This document shows, one piece after another, positions 22,316 through 28,819 of a DNA stretch of 33,418 nucleotides. The notes under the pieces are model-generated. The model saw only the letters and a list, made by a program, of their open reading frames with translations, made no database searches and was not told the DNA's origin. The position numbers and the translations under genes are program-made. Origin of the DNA: SZUA-35 sp037969565 (lineage in GTDB: Bacteria > Actinomycetota > Acidimicrobiia > Acidimicrobiales > SZUA-35); assembly GCA_037969565.1 (NCBI GenBank), contig JBBKXQ010000044.1, forward strand, positions 1 to 33,418, read 5' to 3'. Each line of letters begins with the position of its first letter. The first letter of the stretch is position 1.

Positions 22316-22632
22316 GCGAGCTGAACCCGATCATCCACGCACCAATCCGGCTCCGTCTCTGCTCGGTCCTGAACGCGGTAGACGCCGCAGAATTTCAAAC
22401 GCTGCGCGATCACCTCGACGTCGCCGACTCAGTGCTCTCGAAGCACACCAGCACCCTGGTGGATGCGGGATATGCGACCACGAAGAAGGACACGATCGAC
22501 GGTCGCCGCACGACCTGGATCTCACTCACCAAAGCGGGTCGAACCGCACTGAAACAACACGTGCGAGCGCTGCAAGATCTCATCGACGCAGCCGAGGTCT
22601 CGTCCGGTCACTTGGGCAACAGCGCCCAGTGA
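22312..22632 (+). CDS. Winged-helix transcriptional regulator (HTH_34/MarR-like)
   Basis: The GTG at 22312 overlaps the previous stop. The 106-residue protein shows the PF13601-type layout: N-P-I-I-H-A-P-I-R-L-R-L-C-S-V-L, a recognition helix D-S-V-L-S-K-H-T-S-T-L-V-D-A-G-Y, and a wing D-G-R-R-T-T-W-I-S-L-T-K-A-G-R. It is followed by one helix, H-V-R-A-L-Q-D-L-I, for dimerisation. There are no clear cofactor residues. Small regulators of this type repress their own operon in several actinobacteria; here the large inverted repeat upstream of the partner gene is the likely target. Ligand unknown. Confidence 0.88.
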   Translation: MSELNPIIHAPIRLRLCSVLNAVDAAEFQTLRDHLDVADSVLSKHTSTLVDAGYATTKKDTIDGRRTTWISLTKAGRTALKQHVRALQDLIDAAEVSSGHLGNSAQ

Positions 22633-22694
22633 AACCGGACCGAGGTCCACCGACACAGAGCCGCTTCTCGACTTCAACCCGAGCCCTCATCCGG

Positions 22695-24251
22695 TCACGC
22701 GATGGCGGAGTCGTGGCCTTCCCAGTGGGGTTCGCGCAGGGTCCGTTTGAGGATCTTGCCCGCCCCCGATTTGGGGAGCGGATCGGTGCTGACCTCGATC
22801 TGCTTGGGCACTTTGTAGCCGGCAATCGTCTCGCGGCAATGGGCCACCAGCTCTGCGGCAACGGCATCGGGATCCGCAGTGGGCTCGCGCAACACGACCA
22901 CGGCGTAAACGGCCTCACCCCAGCGCTCGTCCGGTACACCGATCACTGCGACTTCGGCGACCGAAGGATGGCTTGCCAGCGCATCTTCGACCTCGGTCGA
23001 ATACACATTCTCCCCGCCCGAAACGATCATGTCCTTCGACCGGTCGACAAGGAAGAGATTCCCGTGATTGTCCACCCGCCCGACGTCACCGCTGCGATAC
23101 CAGCCGCCGCTCAGGGCGGCCTCGGTTGCTTCGGGCTTGTTCCAGTAGCCCTGCATCACGTTGGCCCCTCGTATCGCCACCTCCCCCACCTGACCGACTG
23201 GAAGGCGTGCGCCATCGGCGTCGAGGATCGCTATGTCGACACCGATCACCGGCGCCCCGCACGACTTGGCCACCGAGGCATCGAGGAGGTGCTGCTCATT
23301 TCGCAGCCCGGTGACCACCGGGCTCGTTTCCGTCGTGCCGTACAAGTGAACGAGCTCGGCGTCGGGGAACGTGTCGGCCGCCCGGCGCAGCATGGCGAGG
23401 GTCGCCGGGGATGCGCCGTGCGACAGCATCCGCAGGGAGGCGACCTTACGGGGAGACCGGATCTGCTCGTCGGTGGTTGCCGCCAGCATCGTCGGCACCA
23501 GCAGTGTGATGGTGATGTGCTCTCGTTCGAGAAGATCGAGGACCGCCGCCGGGTCGAATGCTGGCAGCACCACCTGTGCCGAGCCCATCCAAACGGAGGC
23601 CAACACCTGCACGGTGCCTGCGGCGTGGAACAGGGGCGACACCACGAGGTATCGGTCGTCGGGCGCGAGGTCGCTCCAGGTGAACATCGACCAGGCGTTG
23701 GCGATGAGGTTGCGATGCGTCAACATCACGCCCTTGGCTGCGCCAGTCGTACCGCCCGTGTAGAACAGCCCGGCGAGGTCGGTTTCGGCGAGGTCAGCGG
23801 GGAACACCTCAGCCGGGAAAGAGTCGTCGGAAGGACCTGCGGCTTCGAGCAGGGCCTCGTACTCGATCGGAACTCGGATCACCCGCTCGAACGTGTCGTC
23901 CAGCGGTGACGGTTCGCGGTCGGTGATCAGCACCCGAGTGGCTGAGTCTTCAGCGGCGTATCGAAGCTCGTGGTCGGTGTGGCGTGAGTTGAGCGGCACC
24001 AATACCAGGCCTGAGGCGGGAACGGCCAGGTAGGTCTCGATGTACCGGTGACAGTTCGCCGCCACGATGGCCACACGGTCGCCGCGTTGGAGTGGCCCGC
24101 CGGGAAGATCGAGCGCTTGCAACCCCGCCGCCAACCGACGGCACCGATCGACGGTGGTGTCGTAGTCGTGGCGGACGCTTCCGCAAACGAGTGCCTCGGC
24201 GTCGCCATGGGTCGTGATCGCTCGACGGAGCGGATCCTGGAATGTGTGCAT
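22695..24251 (-). CDS. AMP-binding acyl-CoA synthetase (fatty acid/benzoate-type ligase)
   Basis: The protein has 518 residues, typical of the ANL superfamily. The phosphate-binding loop F-Y-T-G-G-T-T-G-A-A-K-G lies near residue 165, Y-G-T-T-E-T near 300, G-E-V-A-I-R-G and Y-R-S-G-D-V-G near 360-390, and the C-terminal lysine motif P-K-S-G-A-G-K-I-L-K near 500. It activates a carboxylic acid with ATP to an acyl adenylate and then CoA thioester. The acid cannot be read; the family includes medium-chain and aromatic acid ligases. There is no linked beta-oxidation gene. The start has GGAG about 9 nt upstream. Confidence 0.93.
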   Translation of the reverse strand: MHTFQDPLRRAITTHGDAEALVCGSVRHDYDTTVDRCRRLAAGLQALDLPGGPLQRGDRVAIVAANCHRYIETYLAVPASGLVLVPLNSRHTDHELRYAAEDSATRVLITDREPSPLDDTFERVIRVPIEYEALLEAAGPSDDSFPAEVFPADLAETDLAGLFYTGGTTGAAKGVMLTHRNLIANAWSMFTWSDLAPDDRYLVVSPLFHAAGTVQVLASVWMGSAQVVLPAFDPAAVLDLLEREHITITLLVPTMLAATTDEQIRSPRKVASLRMLSHGASPATLAMLRRAADTFPDAELVHLYGTTETSPVVTGLRNEQHLLDASVAKSCGAPVIGVDIAILDADGARLPVGQVGEVAIRGANVMQGYWNKPEATEAALSGGWYRSGDVGRVDNHGNLFLVDRSKDMIVSGGENVYSTEVEDALASHPSVAEVAVIGVPDERWGEAVYAVVVLREPTADPDAVAAELVAHCRETIAGYKVPKQIEVSTDPLPKSGAGKILKRTLREPHWEGHDSAIA

Positions 24252-24582
24252 GCCGAATCTCCACGTCGATCAGTGTTGGTCGGCCGTGTCGACGGCGTCG
24301 TCGGTGCCGTTCACCCACGCCCTGACCTGGTCCCCGGCGACAGTAGTCACCGGCCGGCAGATCCGTCACGTTTGGCGACGAGTCGTTGGCCTCGGACTGG
24401 ACGTATCCAACAGCCCGCGTCCTGGAGGCTGCCCGGACTGCCGGGGCGCTCTTTGCATACCTGAAGATGGGATTCCTTCCCGACTTGAGCGACGCACTCT
24501 GAAGAGAGCGAGAGATCTCGAACCGCTGATCGATGGGATCACTCCTGCGATCCACACGCTCACCCGACGGCGCTGAGGTCGT
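24252..24582. other. 331-bp gap without a confident gene, with one possible gene remnant
   Basis: Nothing here has a good start and ribosome site. On the plus strand an open stretch 24347-24502 (after a TAG at 24344) encodes 51 residues ending A-Y-L-K-M-G-F-L-P-D-L-S-D-A-L with codon use like real genes (third positions mostly G/C), so it may be the tail of a decayed gene. Its only start-like codon is a TTG at 24386. It lies directly beside the two small minus-strand genes that end at 24583. Confidence 0.35.
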
Positions 24583-24732
24583 TCAGTCCCGCTCGGCGCC
24601 GACGAATGAGCGATGCTCGTCGTCTCGGTGGAACCGAGTGAAGGTCTCGAATGTCTGCTCCACGTCGTCGTCGATCGGAAGGAGCGCCTCGTCGAACGAT
24701 TGGAGGAATCTGGCGAGGAACGTCGCGATCAC
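24583..24732 (-). CDS. 49-residue acidic hypothetical protein, coupled to the gene before it
   Basis: GTG 24732 overlaps the TGA of the preceding gene (GTGA). The protein is acidic and amphipathic: F-L-A-R-F-L-Q-S-F-D-E-A-L-L-P-I-D-D-D-V-E and then T-F-E-T-F-T-R-F-H-R-D-D. No family is recognised. The coupling and the codon pattern support it; its short length does not. If real, it is a partner of the 82-residue protein. Confidence 0.5.
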   Translation of the reverse strand: MIATFLARFLQSFDEALLPIDDDVEQTFETFTRFHRDDEHRSFVGAERD

Positions 24733-24977
24733 TTCTCGGCCGCCCGTCTCTTCGGTGCCGGACGGCGCGACCCGTGCCCTTCGACGATCTCGTCGGCAAT
24801 CGTCTTGGCCTCCGGCGTCCGACGCACCGCAATGGCGGCGAACTCCAGCACAGCCGGCATCGTGCCGACCCGCAGAACGAGTCGAGTACCGGTTCCTTCG
24901 AGTTCATGGTCGAGCGGTTCCTGGTCGTCCACACGCAGATCACGCTCGAACCACACGACTTGAACATCGACGCTCAT
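24729..24977 (-). CDS. 82-residue hypothetical protein with photolyase-like opening
   Basis: The ATG at 24977 gives M-S-V-D-V-Q-V-V-W-F-E-R-D-L-R-V-D-D, which looks strikingly like the V-V-W-F-R-R-D-L-R-x-x-D start of DNA photolyases, but the sequence then turns to an unrelated D-H-E-L-E-G-T-G-T-R-L-V-L-R-V-G with no FAD or DNA-binding region. It ends in a basic tail (R-R-P-A-P-K-R-R-A-A-E-K). The resemblance may be chance, a short motif or a remnant. The ribosome site is weak. Codon usage is that of a real gene, and the overlap with the following gene supports translation. Confidence 0.55.
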   Translation of the reverse strand: MSVDVQVVWFERDLRVDDQEPLDHELEGTGTRLVLRVGTMPAVLEFAAIAVRRTPEAKTIADEIVEGHGSRRPAPKRRAAEK

Positions 24978-25163
24978 GGTCCGTTGCTTCTGTCTGACCG
25001 ATCCGGTCTTGGTTTCGCCATGCGATCGTGTACCCGCTTGCGAGCGGCGCTATGCGTAATCATTTTCGGAGTCAGCGGCGAGGGCGTCGGGCGGACCTCG
25101 ACCGAATGGTTCGCGGGCCCACGGGGTACCGCCTGATCATGGACTCACCCAGGACCCACACGA

Positions 25164-25370
25164 ATGATCGCTGATTGGATCTGGACCTCGTGGGAGCAAG
25201 TGGGAATCGTTGCGCTCTCCGCGCTCTTGATGATGGTGATCGTCATCGCATCGATTCGTGTCATCGGACTTCGATCGTTGTCGAAGATGTCGAGCTTCGA
25301 CTTCGCCGTCACGGTGGCGATCGGCTCCGTCCTCGCCGGTGAATTTCCAGAAGCGCTTCGCGACCGATGA
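25164..25370 (+). pseudogene. DUF421 (YetF-type) membrane protein, truncated
   Basis: The 68-residue frame starts with ATG 25164 and encodes an N-terminal membrane helix (I-V-A-L-S-A-L-L-M-M-V-I-V-I-A-S-I) followed by R-V-I-G-L-R-S-L-S-K-M-S-S-F-D-F-A-V-T-V-A-I-G, the N-terminal signature of DUF421/YetF proteins, which normally exceed 150 residues. After S-V-L-A-G (about 25340) the similarity stops abruptly and the frame ends E-F-P-E-A-L-R-D-R. The cytoplasmic DUF421 beta domain is missing. The cut coincides with the end of a GcvT-like fragment on the other strand, so this is best seen as a recombination-truncated gene rather than a small protein. Confidence 0.8.
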
Positions 25371-25447
25371 AGTCTGCGCCGTCCAGGTCCATCACGTCGC
25401 CGAGTCCGAGTTCGATGGGTGACGCCATCGCCGCGCGACCTCGTTGA
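25342..25447 (-). pseudogene. GcvT-like (aminomethyltransferase family) fragment
   Basis: Read on the minus strand, an open stretch contains P-I-E-L-G-L-G-D-V, then L-D-G-A-D-F-I-G-R-E-A-L-L-E-I (about 25342-25420). This is the conserved segment of glycine cleavage T-proteins and related folate-binding oxidoreductase domains (E-x-G-L-G ... L-D-K-x-D-F-I-G-R-E-A-L). No start, upstream or downstream part of the gene is present. The match ends where the DUF421 similarity on the plus strand ends, marking a junction at about 25340. Confidence 0.6.
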
Positions 25448-25472
25448 CTCACCCGAGGGCCCTAATTACGAT
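25444..25472 (+). promoter_or_regulatory. Near-consensus promoter for the secreted protein at 25514
   Basis: TTGACT (25444-25449) and TACGAT (25467-25472) are separated by exactly 17 bp, matching the housekeeping sigma factor consensus at 5 of 6 and 4 of 6 positions. The expected start site is near 25479, giving a leader of about 35 nt with a hairpin and a strong ribosome site. Confidence 0.65.
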
Positions 25473-25480
25473 CACTACAA

Positions 25481-25504
25481 GACAGCATGTAGCTGTCAGG
25501 AGGG
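25481..25504 (+). promoter_or_regulatory. Leader hairpin next to the Shine-Dalgarno
   Basis: GACAGC (25481-25486) and GCTGTC (25492-25497) can pair around ATGTA. The right arm ends at 25497, and the Shine-Dalgarno AGGAGGG (25498-25504) starts right beside it. The hairpin lies at the predicted 5' end of the mRNA, so it may protect the transcript or tune ribosome access. Confidence 0.5.
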
Positions 25505-25513
25505 TGGGGGACA

Positions 25514-25954
25514 ATGAGAAGAGTTTTGGTGCTCATCGGCATGGCCGCGGTTCTGCTCACCGGGCTGGTGGCAGCCCCGGCAGGGGCAACCTCGCCCAGC
25601 GATGTGGAAATCACGGTCCCAGGGTTCGAAGGGGCGTTCGAGGCGACCGGGACGGCCGTCGCAGACGGCGTTGTGTGTGGCTCCGGCGAAGTCGAGACGA
25701 CCTTCACCAAGTTTGCCGGCTTCCAGTCGGGCTCTGGAGTCAACCTCACGGTCGGTAAAGAGTTCAGCTGCGATGACGACTCGGGAACGTTCTCGGCGAA
25801 GCTGCAAGTGCGCATCAACTTTGCTGACGGCGTCGCATTCAAGTGGGTGATCACCGGTGGGACCGGCGACTATGCGGACCTCCGAGGCGCCGGGTCCGGA
25901 TTCGTTGCTGCGCCCGACACAGACATCTATCAAGGTGGGCTGCACATCGACTGA
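25514..25954 (+). CDS. Secreted beta-barrel-like protein, unknown
   Basis: The protein has 146 residues with AGGAGGG upstream. The signal peptide is residues 1-26 (M-R-R-V-L-V-L-I-G-M-A, then A-P-A-G-A cleavage). The mature part is Gly/Thr-rich beta sequence (T-V-P-G-F-E-G-A-F-E-A-T-G ... G-G-T-G-D-Y-A-D-L-R-G-A-G-S-G-F). The G-T-G-x-Y-x-x-L-x-G-x-G motif is shared with allene-oxide-cyclase-like and dirigent-like barrels, so an extracellular barrel fold is plausible. A Cys pair (V-C-G-S and S-C-D-D) may form a disulfide. The role is unknown. It has its own promoter and hairpin leader. Confidence 0.8.
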   Translation: MRRVLVLIGMAAVLLTGLVAAPAGATSPSDVEITVPGFEGAFEATGTAVADGVVCGSGEVETTFTKFAGFQSGSGVNLTVGKEFSCDDDSGTFSAKLQVRINFADGVAFKWVITGGTGDYADLRGAGSGFVAAPDTDIYQGGLHID

Positions 25955-26040
25955 CGGTCGCTCACGAGAACGCGAATGCGGGAGGGCGATCGGCGCGTCC
26001 GACGACCACTTCTTCGAGCCGGGCGCGGCCCTGACTCGAT

Positions 26041-27147
26041 CTACGTCGTCGGGCGGGCCTGAATACTGGGGCCAGGAGGGGGAACGAGCCAGGCAAGAAT
26101 CTCATCACGAACTTCTGGTGCCTCCGTGAGTGAGAAATGATTCCGACCGCCCACCACGCGTTCGGCGTTCGTCGGGAGTGAACGACGGCGACGACGACCC
26201 AAGGCTGACGGTTGTCGCACGATCGCGTCGCCGAACAGCACGCCGACCGGATTGCCGACCGATGTTGTGATCACGCCAGCGATGACGAGCACGGGCACAC
26301 CATCCAAAGCACCGTCTTCGGATGGGACACCGTGATCGAGGTCCCGAAGGCCAGCGCTGCGCCCACCCAAGAACCTGGCCAGGGCGAGTGTTTGTGGGGC
26401 GGCGCTCAGGCCCGCAGCTGCAAGGGCAGCGCCCTTGGCGATCGGTGAACCCCGATGGGGTGTGCCGATTGTTATGAGTTTGAGCGGATGCTTCGCCCAT
26501 GCTCGCTCGTTGGCCTTCGCCTCCTCGATCGCTGAGCGAGCGACGAGCCCGCCCAGCGAGTAGCCGACCAGTGCGATCTGCTCGACGGGGACCGGCCAAT
26601 CTCGGATCGCCTCTTCGATCACCTCAGCGAGATCGTGCCCGCTTTCTCTCACCGCCCGGCCGGTGTTGTAGCGAACGACGATCGGGCTCTGACCAGCGGT
26701 TCGTAGGAGCCCCAAGAATTCCGGCCGCCAGCGTTTCCCGCCTTCGCCGAGGCCGTGAACCAGAACCACGATGTTGGCTGTCTTTTCGGCGGCACATCCT
26801 TCGTCGATCGCAACCGCCGGGCCGGGATAGACGCCCTGACGGTGGAGCTCATCGCCCCACAACGCTTCGATGACGGCTCGCACTCCTGACCCCGAGTGTC
26901 CACGCCGCCGAAACACGGCTTCGGTTCCCGCGCCAAGGGCAGACCCTGCGAGACGCACCGAGCAATACACGGTCTGCGTCACCGACTGGTGCAACCTCTC
27001 GAACCGCGGACCGGCATGGGCAACGACGGATCCAGCGATGGCTTCGTGCATTCCCTGAACAGGATCGATGACGCGCCCGATCGCGTAGGAGATTGCGTCG
27101 CCCGTGCCATCGGGAACGGACGAATCAGCGTCCATCAACCCACCCAT
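26041..27147 (-). CDS. Alpha/beta hydrolase (lipase/esterase-like)
   Basis: The protein has 368 residues. The core begins at about 120: N-I-V-V-L-V-H-G-L-G-E-G-G carries the oxyanion H-G, the nucleophile elbow is V-G-Y-S-L-G-G-L-V-A-R, and the following T-I-G-T-P-H-R-G-S-P is the typical PGAP1/lipase-type block. The acid and His lie further on (N-H-F-S-L-T-E is a likely His motif near residue 340). The first 115 residues form helices of unknown role. There is no signal peptide, so it is probably cytoplasmic; substrate and reaction are not known. A second ATG lies four codons inside. It is convergent with the secreted protein gene. Confidence 0.87.
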   Translation of the reverse strand: MGGLMDADSSVPDGTGDAISYAIGRVIDPVQGMHEAIAGSVVAHAGPRFERLHQSVTQTVYCSVRLAGSALGAGTEAVFRRRGHSGSGVRAVIEALWGDELHRQGVYPGPAVAIDEGCAAEKTANIVVLVHGLGEGGKRWRPEFLGLLRTAGQSPIVVRYNTGRAVRESGHDLAEVIEEAIRDWPVPVEQIALVGYSLGGLVARSAIEEAKANERAWAKHPLKLITIGTPHRGSPIAKGAALAAAGLSAAPQTLALARFLGGRSAGLRDLDHGVPSEDGALDGVPVLVIAGVITTSVGNPVGVLFGDAIVRQPSALGRRRRRSLPTNAERVVGGRNHFSLTEAPEVRDEILAWLVPPPGPSIQARPTT

Positions 27148-27230
27148 GATGGATCATTCGGTTGCTCAATTTCTTCGCTGCACGGTCGACGATCGCGGCG
27201 TAGGGCTGCGTTGGTTCCGAGCATCGTGCG

Positions 27231-28232
27231 TCACCTGCGCTTTCCCAATTGATCGAGCCGCTGAAGGTCTTCGTCGGTGCCGACGGCGATGATGATGTGG
27301 TGCGGCTGGATCACCGTGTCGCCCGTGGGATTCGTCGAGAACTGGCCATCGGGTGACCGCAGTGCCAGCACCAAGGCACCGCTCTCTTCGCGCAAGTTGG
27401 CCTCACGGAGTGTCTTGCCTGCAAGTCCCGACTCGGGCGGTACATCGAACTCCTGCATGCGGAACTCGAGTGAGCGTTCGTGCATCACGACGTCGACGAA
27501 CTCGGCGACGTGCGGACGGGCGACGAATGAGGCCATACGCGCTGCGCCGAGTTCCTGCGGATTGACGACCCGGTCTGCGCCCGCATTGACCAACTTCGGA
27601 ATGCTCTCGTCCTGACGGGCGCGAGCCACGATGAACAGGTCGGGGTTGATCGAGCGACCCGAAAGCGTCACGAACAGATTCTCCGCATCACCTTCGAGCG
27701 CCGCGACGAGAAACGAGGAGCGTTCGATGCCAGCGTCCTTGAGCGTGGCATCCAGTGTTGCGTCACCGACGACGACCGGGAAGGGGATACCCGCGACGCG
27801 GTCCGGATTCACGTCGATCACCACGATCCTGTGTCCGGCCTGGTCGAGGTCGTGGGCCACGGCGCGACCGACACGGCCCCATCCGCAGATCACGGTGTGA
27901 TTGCTCAGCTTGGCGATTTCTCGATCCATGCGACGCCTTCCGACGAATTCTCGTAGCTGTCCCTCGACGACGACCTGCACCGCCAGGGTGAACGTGTAGA
28001 GCACGGTGGACACGCCGGTCACGATGATGAACATCGTGAACCACTTCTCGGCCGTTCCGAACACTTCGAGCTCGCGAAATCCGACGGTCGTGATCGTCGT
28101 GATCGTCTGATACGCAGCATCGAGCAGCGTGAATCCGAATGCCCAGTAGCCGACGATGCCGATGACGACAACCGTGCCGACCATACCCATGGCCAGTCGC
28201 AGCCTCCCGATTGCCGTGTTCACGACGGGCAC
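27231..28232 (-). CDS. Potassium channel with TrkA-N/TrkA-C (RCK) domains
   Basis: The protein has 333 residues with a GTG start. Residues 13-95 form a two-helix ion channel with a pore loop whose filter reads T-T-V-G-F-R-E, where most channels have T-V-G-Y-G-D. The TrkA-N domain (about 105-225) opens with H-T-V-I-C-G-W-G-R-V-G-R-A-V-A, the dinucleotide-binding G-x-G-x-x-G, followed by acidic D-V-N-P-D. The TrkA-C domain (about 245-330) ends with P-H-H-I-I-I-A-V-G-T. Such channels gate potassium in response to a ligand bound by the RCK domain. An alternative GTG at 28223 has TACGGT 7 nt upstream. Confidence 0.92.
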   Translation of the reverse strand: MPVVNTAIGRLRLAMGMVGTVVVIGIVGYWAFGFTLLDAAYQTITTITTVGFRELEVFGTAEKWFTMFIIVTGVSTVLYTFTLAVQVVVEGQLREFVGRRRMDREIAKLSNHTVICGWGRVGRAVAHDLDQAGHRIVVIDVNPDRVAGIPFPVVVGDATLDATLKDAGIERSSFLVAALEGDAENLFVTLSGRSINPDLFIVARARQDESIPKLVNAGADRVVNPQELGAARMASFVARPHVAEFVDVVMHERSLEFRMQEFDVPPESGLAGKTLREANLREESGALVLALRSPDGQFSTNPTGDTVIQPHHIIIAVGTDEDLQRLDQLGKRR

Positions 28233-28339
28233 CGTACTGCCCGAGCTGGTCAGAGATTCTGATGCTGCTCAATCGCGAGACTGATCTGTGTTCTCCCGGT
28301 CTGCTGTTCCGCGACCTGGCCAGCGCGGGCACAGCCGTT

Positions 28340-28741
28340 TCATGCCAACTCGAGTCTTCGTTCGATTGCAGCGGCGGTCGCATCCGGATCGTCAACGGCA
28401 AGCACGACGCGCTCGAACTCGCCCTCGCGCATGTCCACCACTAGTAGCGGAGCCGCTCCTCCGGTGGCAGGCACGGCCCAGAACTGCTTCCCCGAAACAC
28501 CCCGTCCGAGCATCGTCCCCACTCGACGTCGATTCGGCCGCTTCTTCCCGTTGTGCGTGCCCCATCCCAGAGCCCGGTGGTCGATGAACTCCTCCAACGC
28601 CGAGCGCTCATCCACACGTGCGCTCACGACAGCCGAAAGTTCCAAGACAACGGTGCGCCGCCAGTTCATTGCACGGTCCCAGCCGCTCAACGCGACACTC
28701 ATCGCCCCAGTGGCAGGGGAAGTCTGAACATCGATGCCCAC
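28340..28741 (-). CDS. Hypothetical protein, leaderless GTG start
   Basis: The GTG at 28741 lies 6 nt after TACCAT. The 133-residue protein shows S-V-A-L-S-G-W-D-R then L-E-L-S-A-V-V-S-A-R-V and later R-A-L-G-W-G-T-H-N-G, a pattern I associate with a short actinobacterial family of unknown function (G-W-D-R near the start, G-T-x-x-G later). The C-terminal half contains R-E-G-E-F-E-R-V-V-L-A-V-D-D-P-D, a PH-like beta-alpha end. It is transcribed divergently from the nucleoside hydrolase with 78 bp between starts. Confidence 0.7.
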   Translation of the reverse strand: MGIDVQTSPATGAMSVALSGWDRAMNWRRTVVLELSAVVSARVDERSALEEFIDHRALGWGTHNGKKRPNRRRVGTMLGRGVSGKQFWAVPATGGAAPLLVVDMREGEFERVVLAVDDPDATAAAIERRLELA

Positions 28742-28819
28742 GCCCAGATGGTAGTACGAAGGGCAGCGCTCGCTGGACGGACCGACCCACCGACAAGGGC
28801 CTCCTAGTATTTCGTATCC

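Noticed and set aside
22212..23909. Long 565-residue plus-strand frame opposite the acyl-CoA synthetase
   Set aside because: Shadow of a well-supported gene; composition is arginine, histidine and glycine-rich without any domain.
25020..25136. Short plus-strand frame M-R-S-C-T-R-L-R before the DUF421 fragment
   Set aside because: No ribosome site, no recognisable protein; composition is not convincing.
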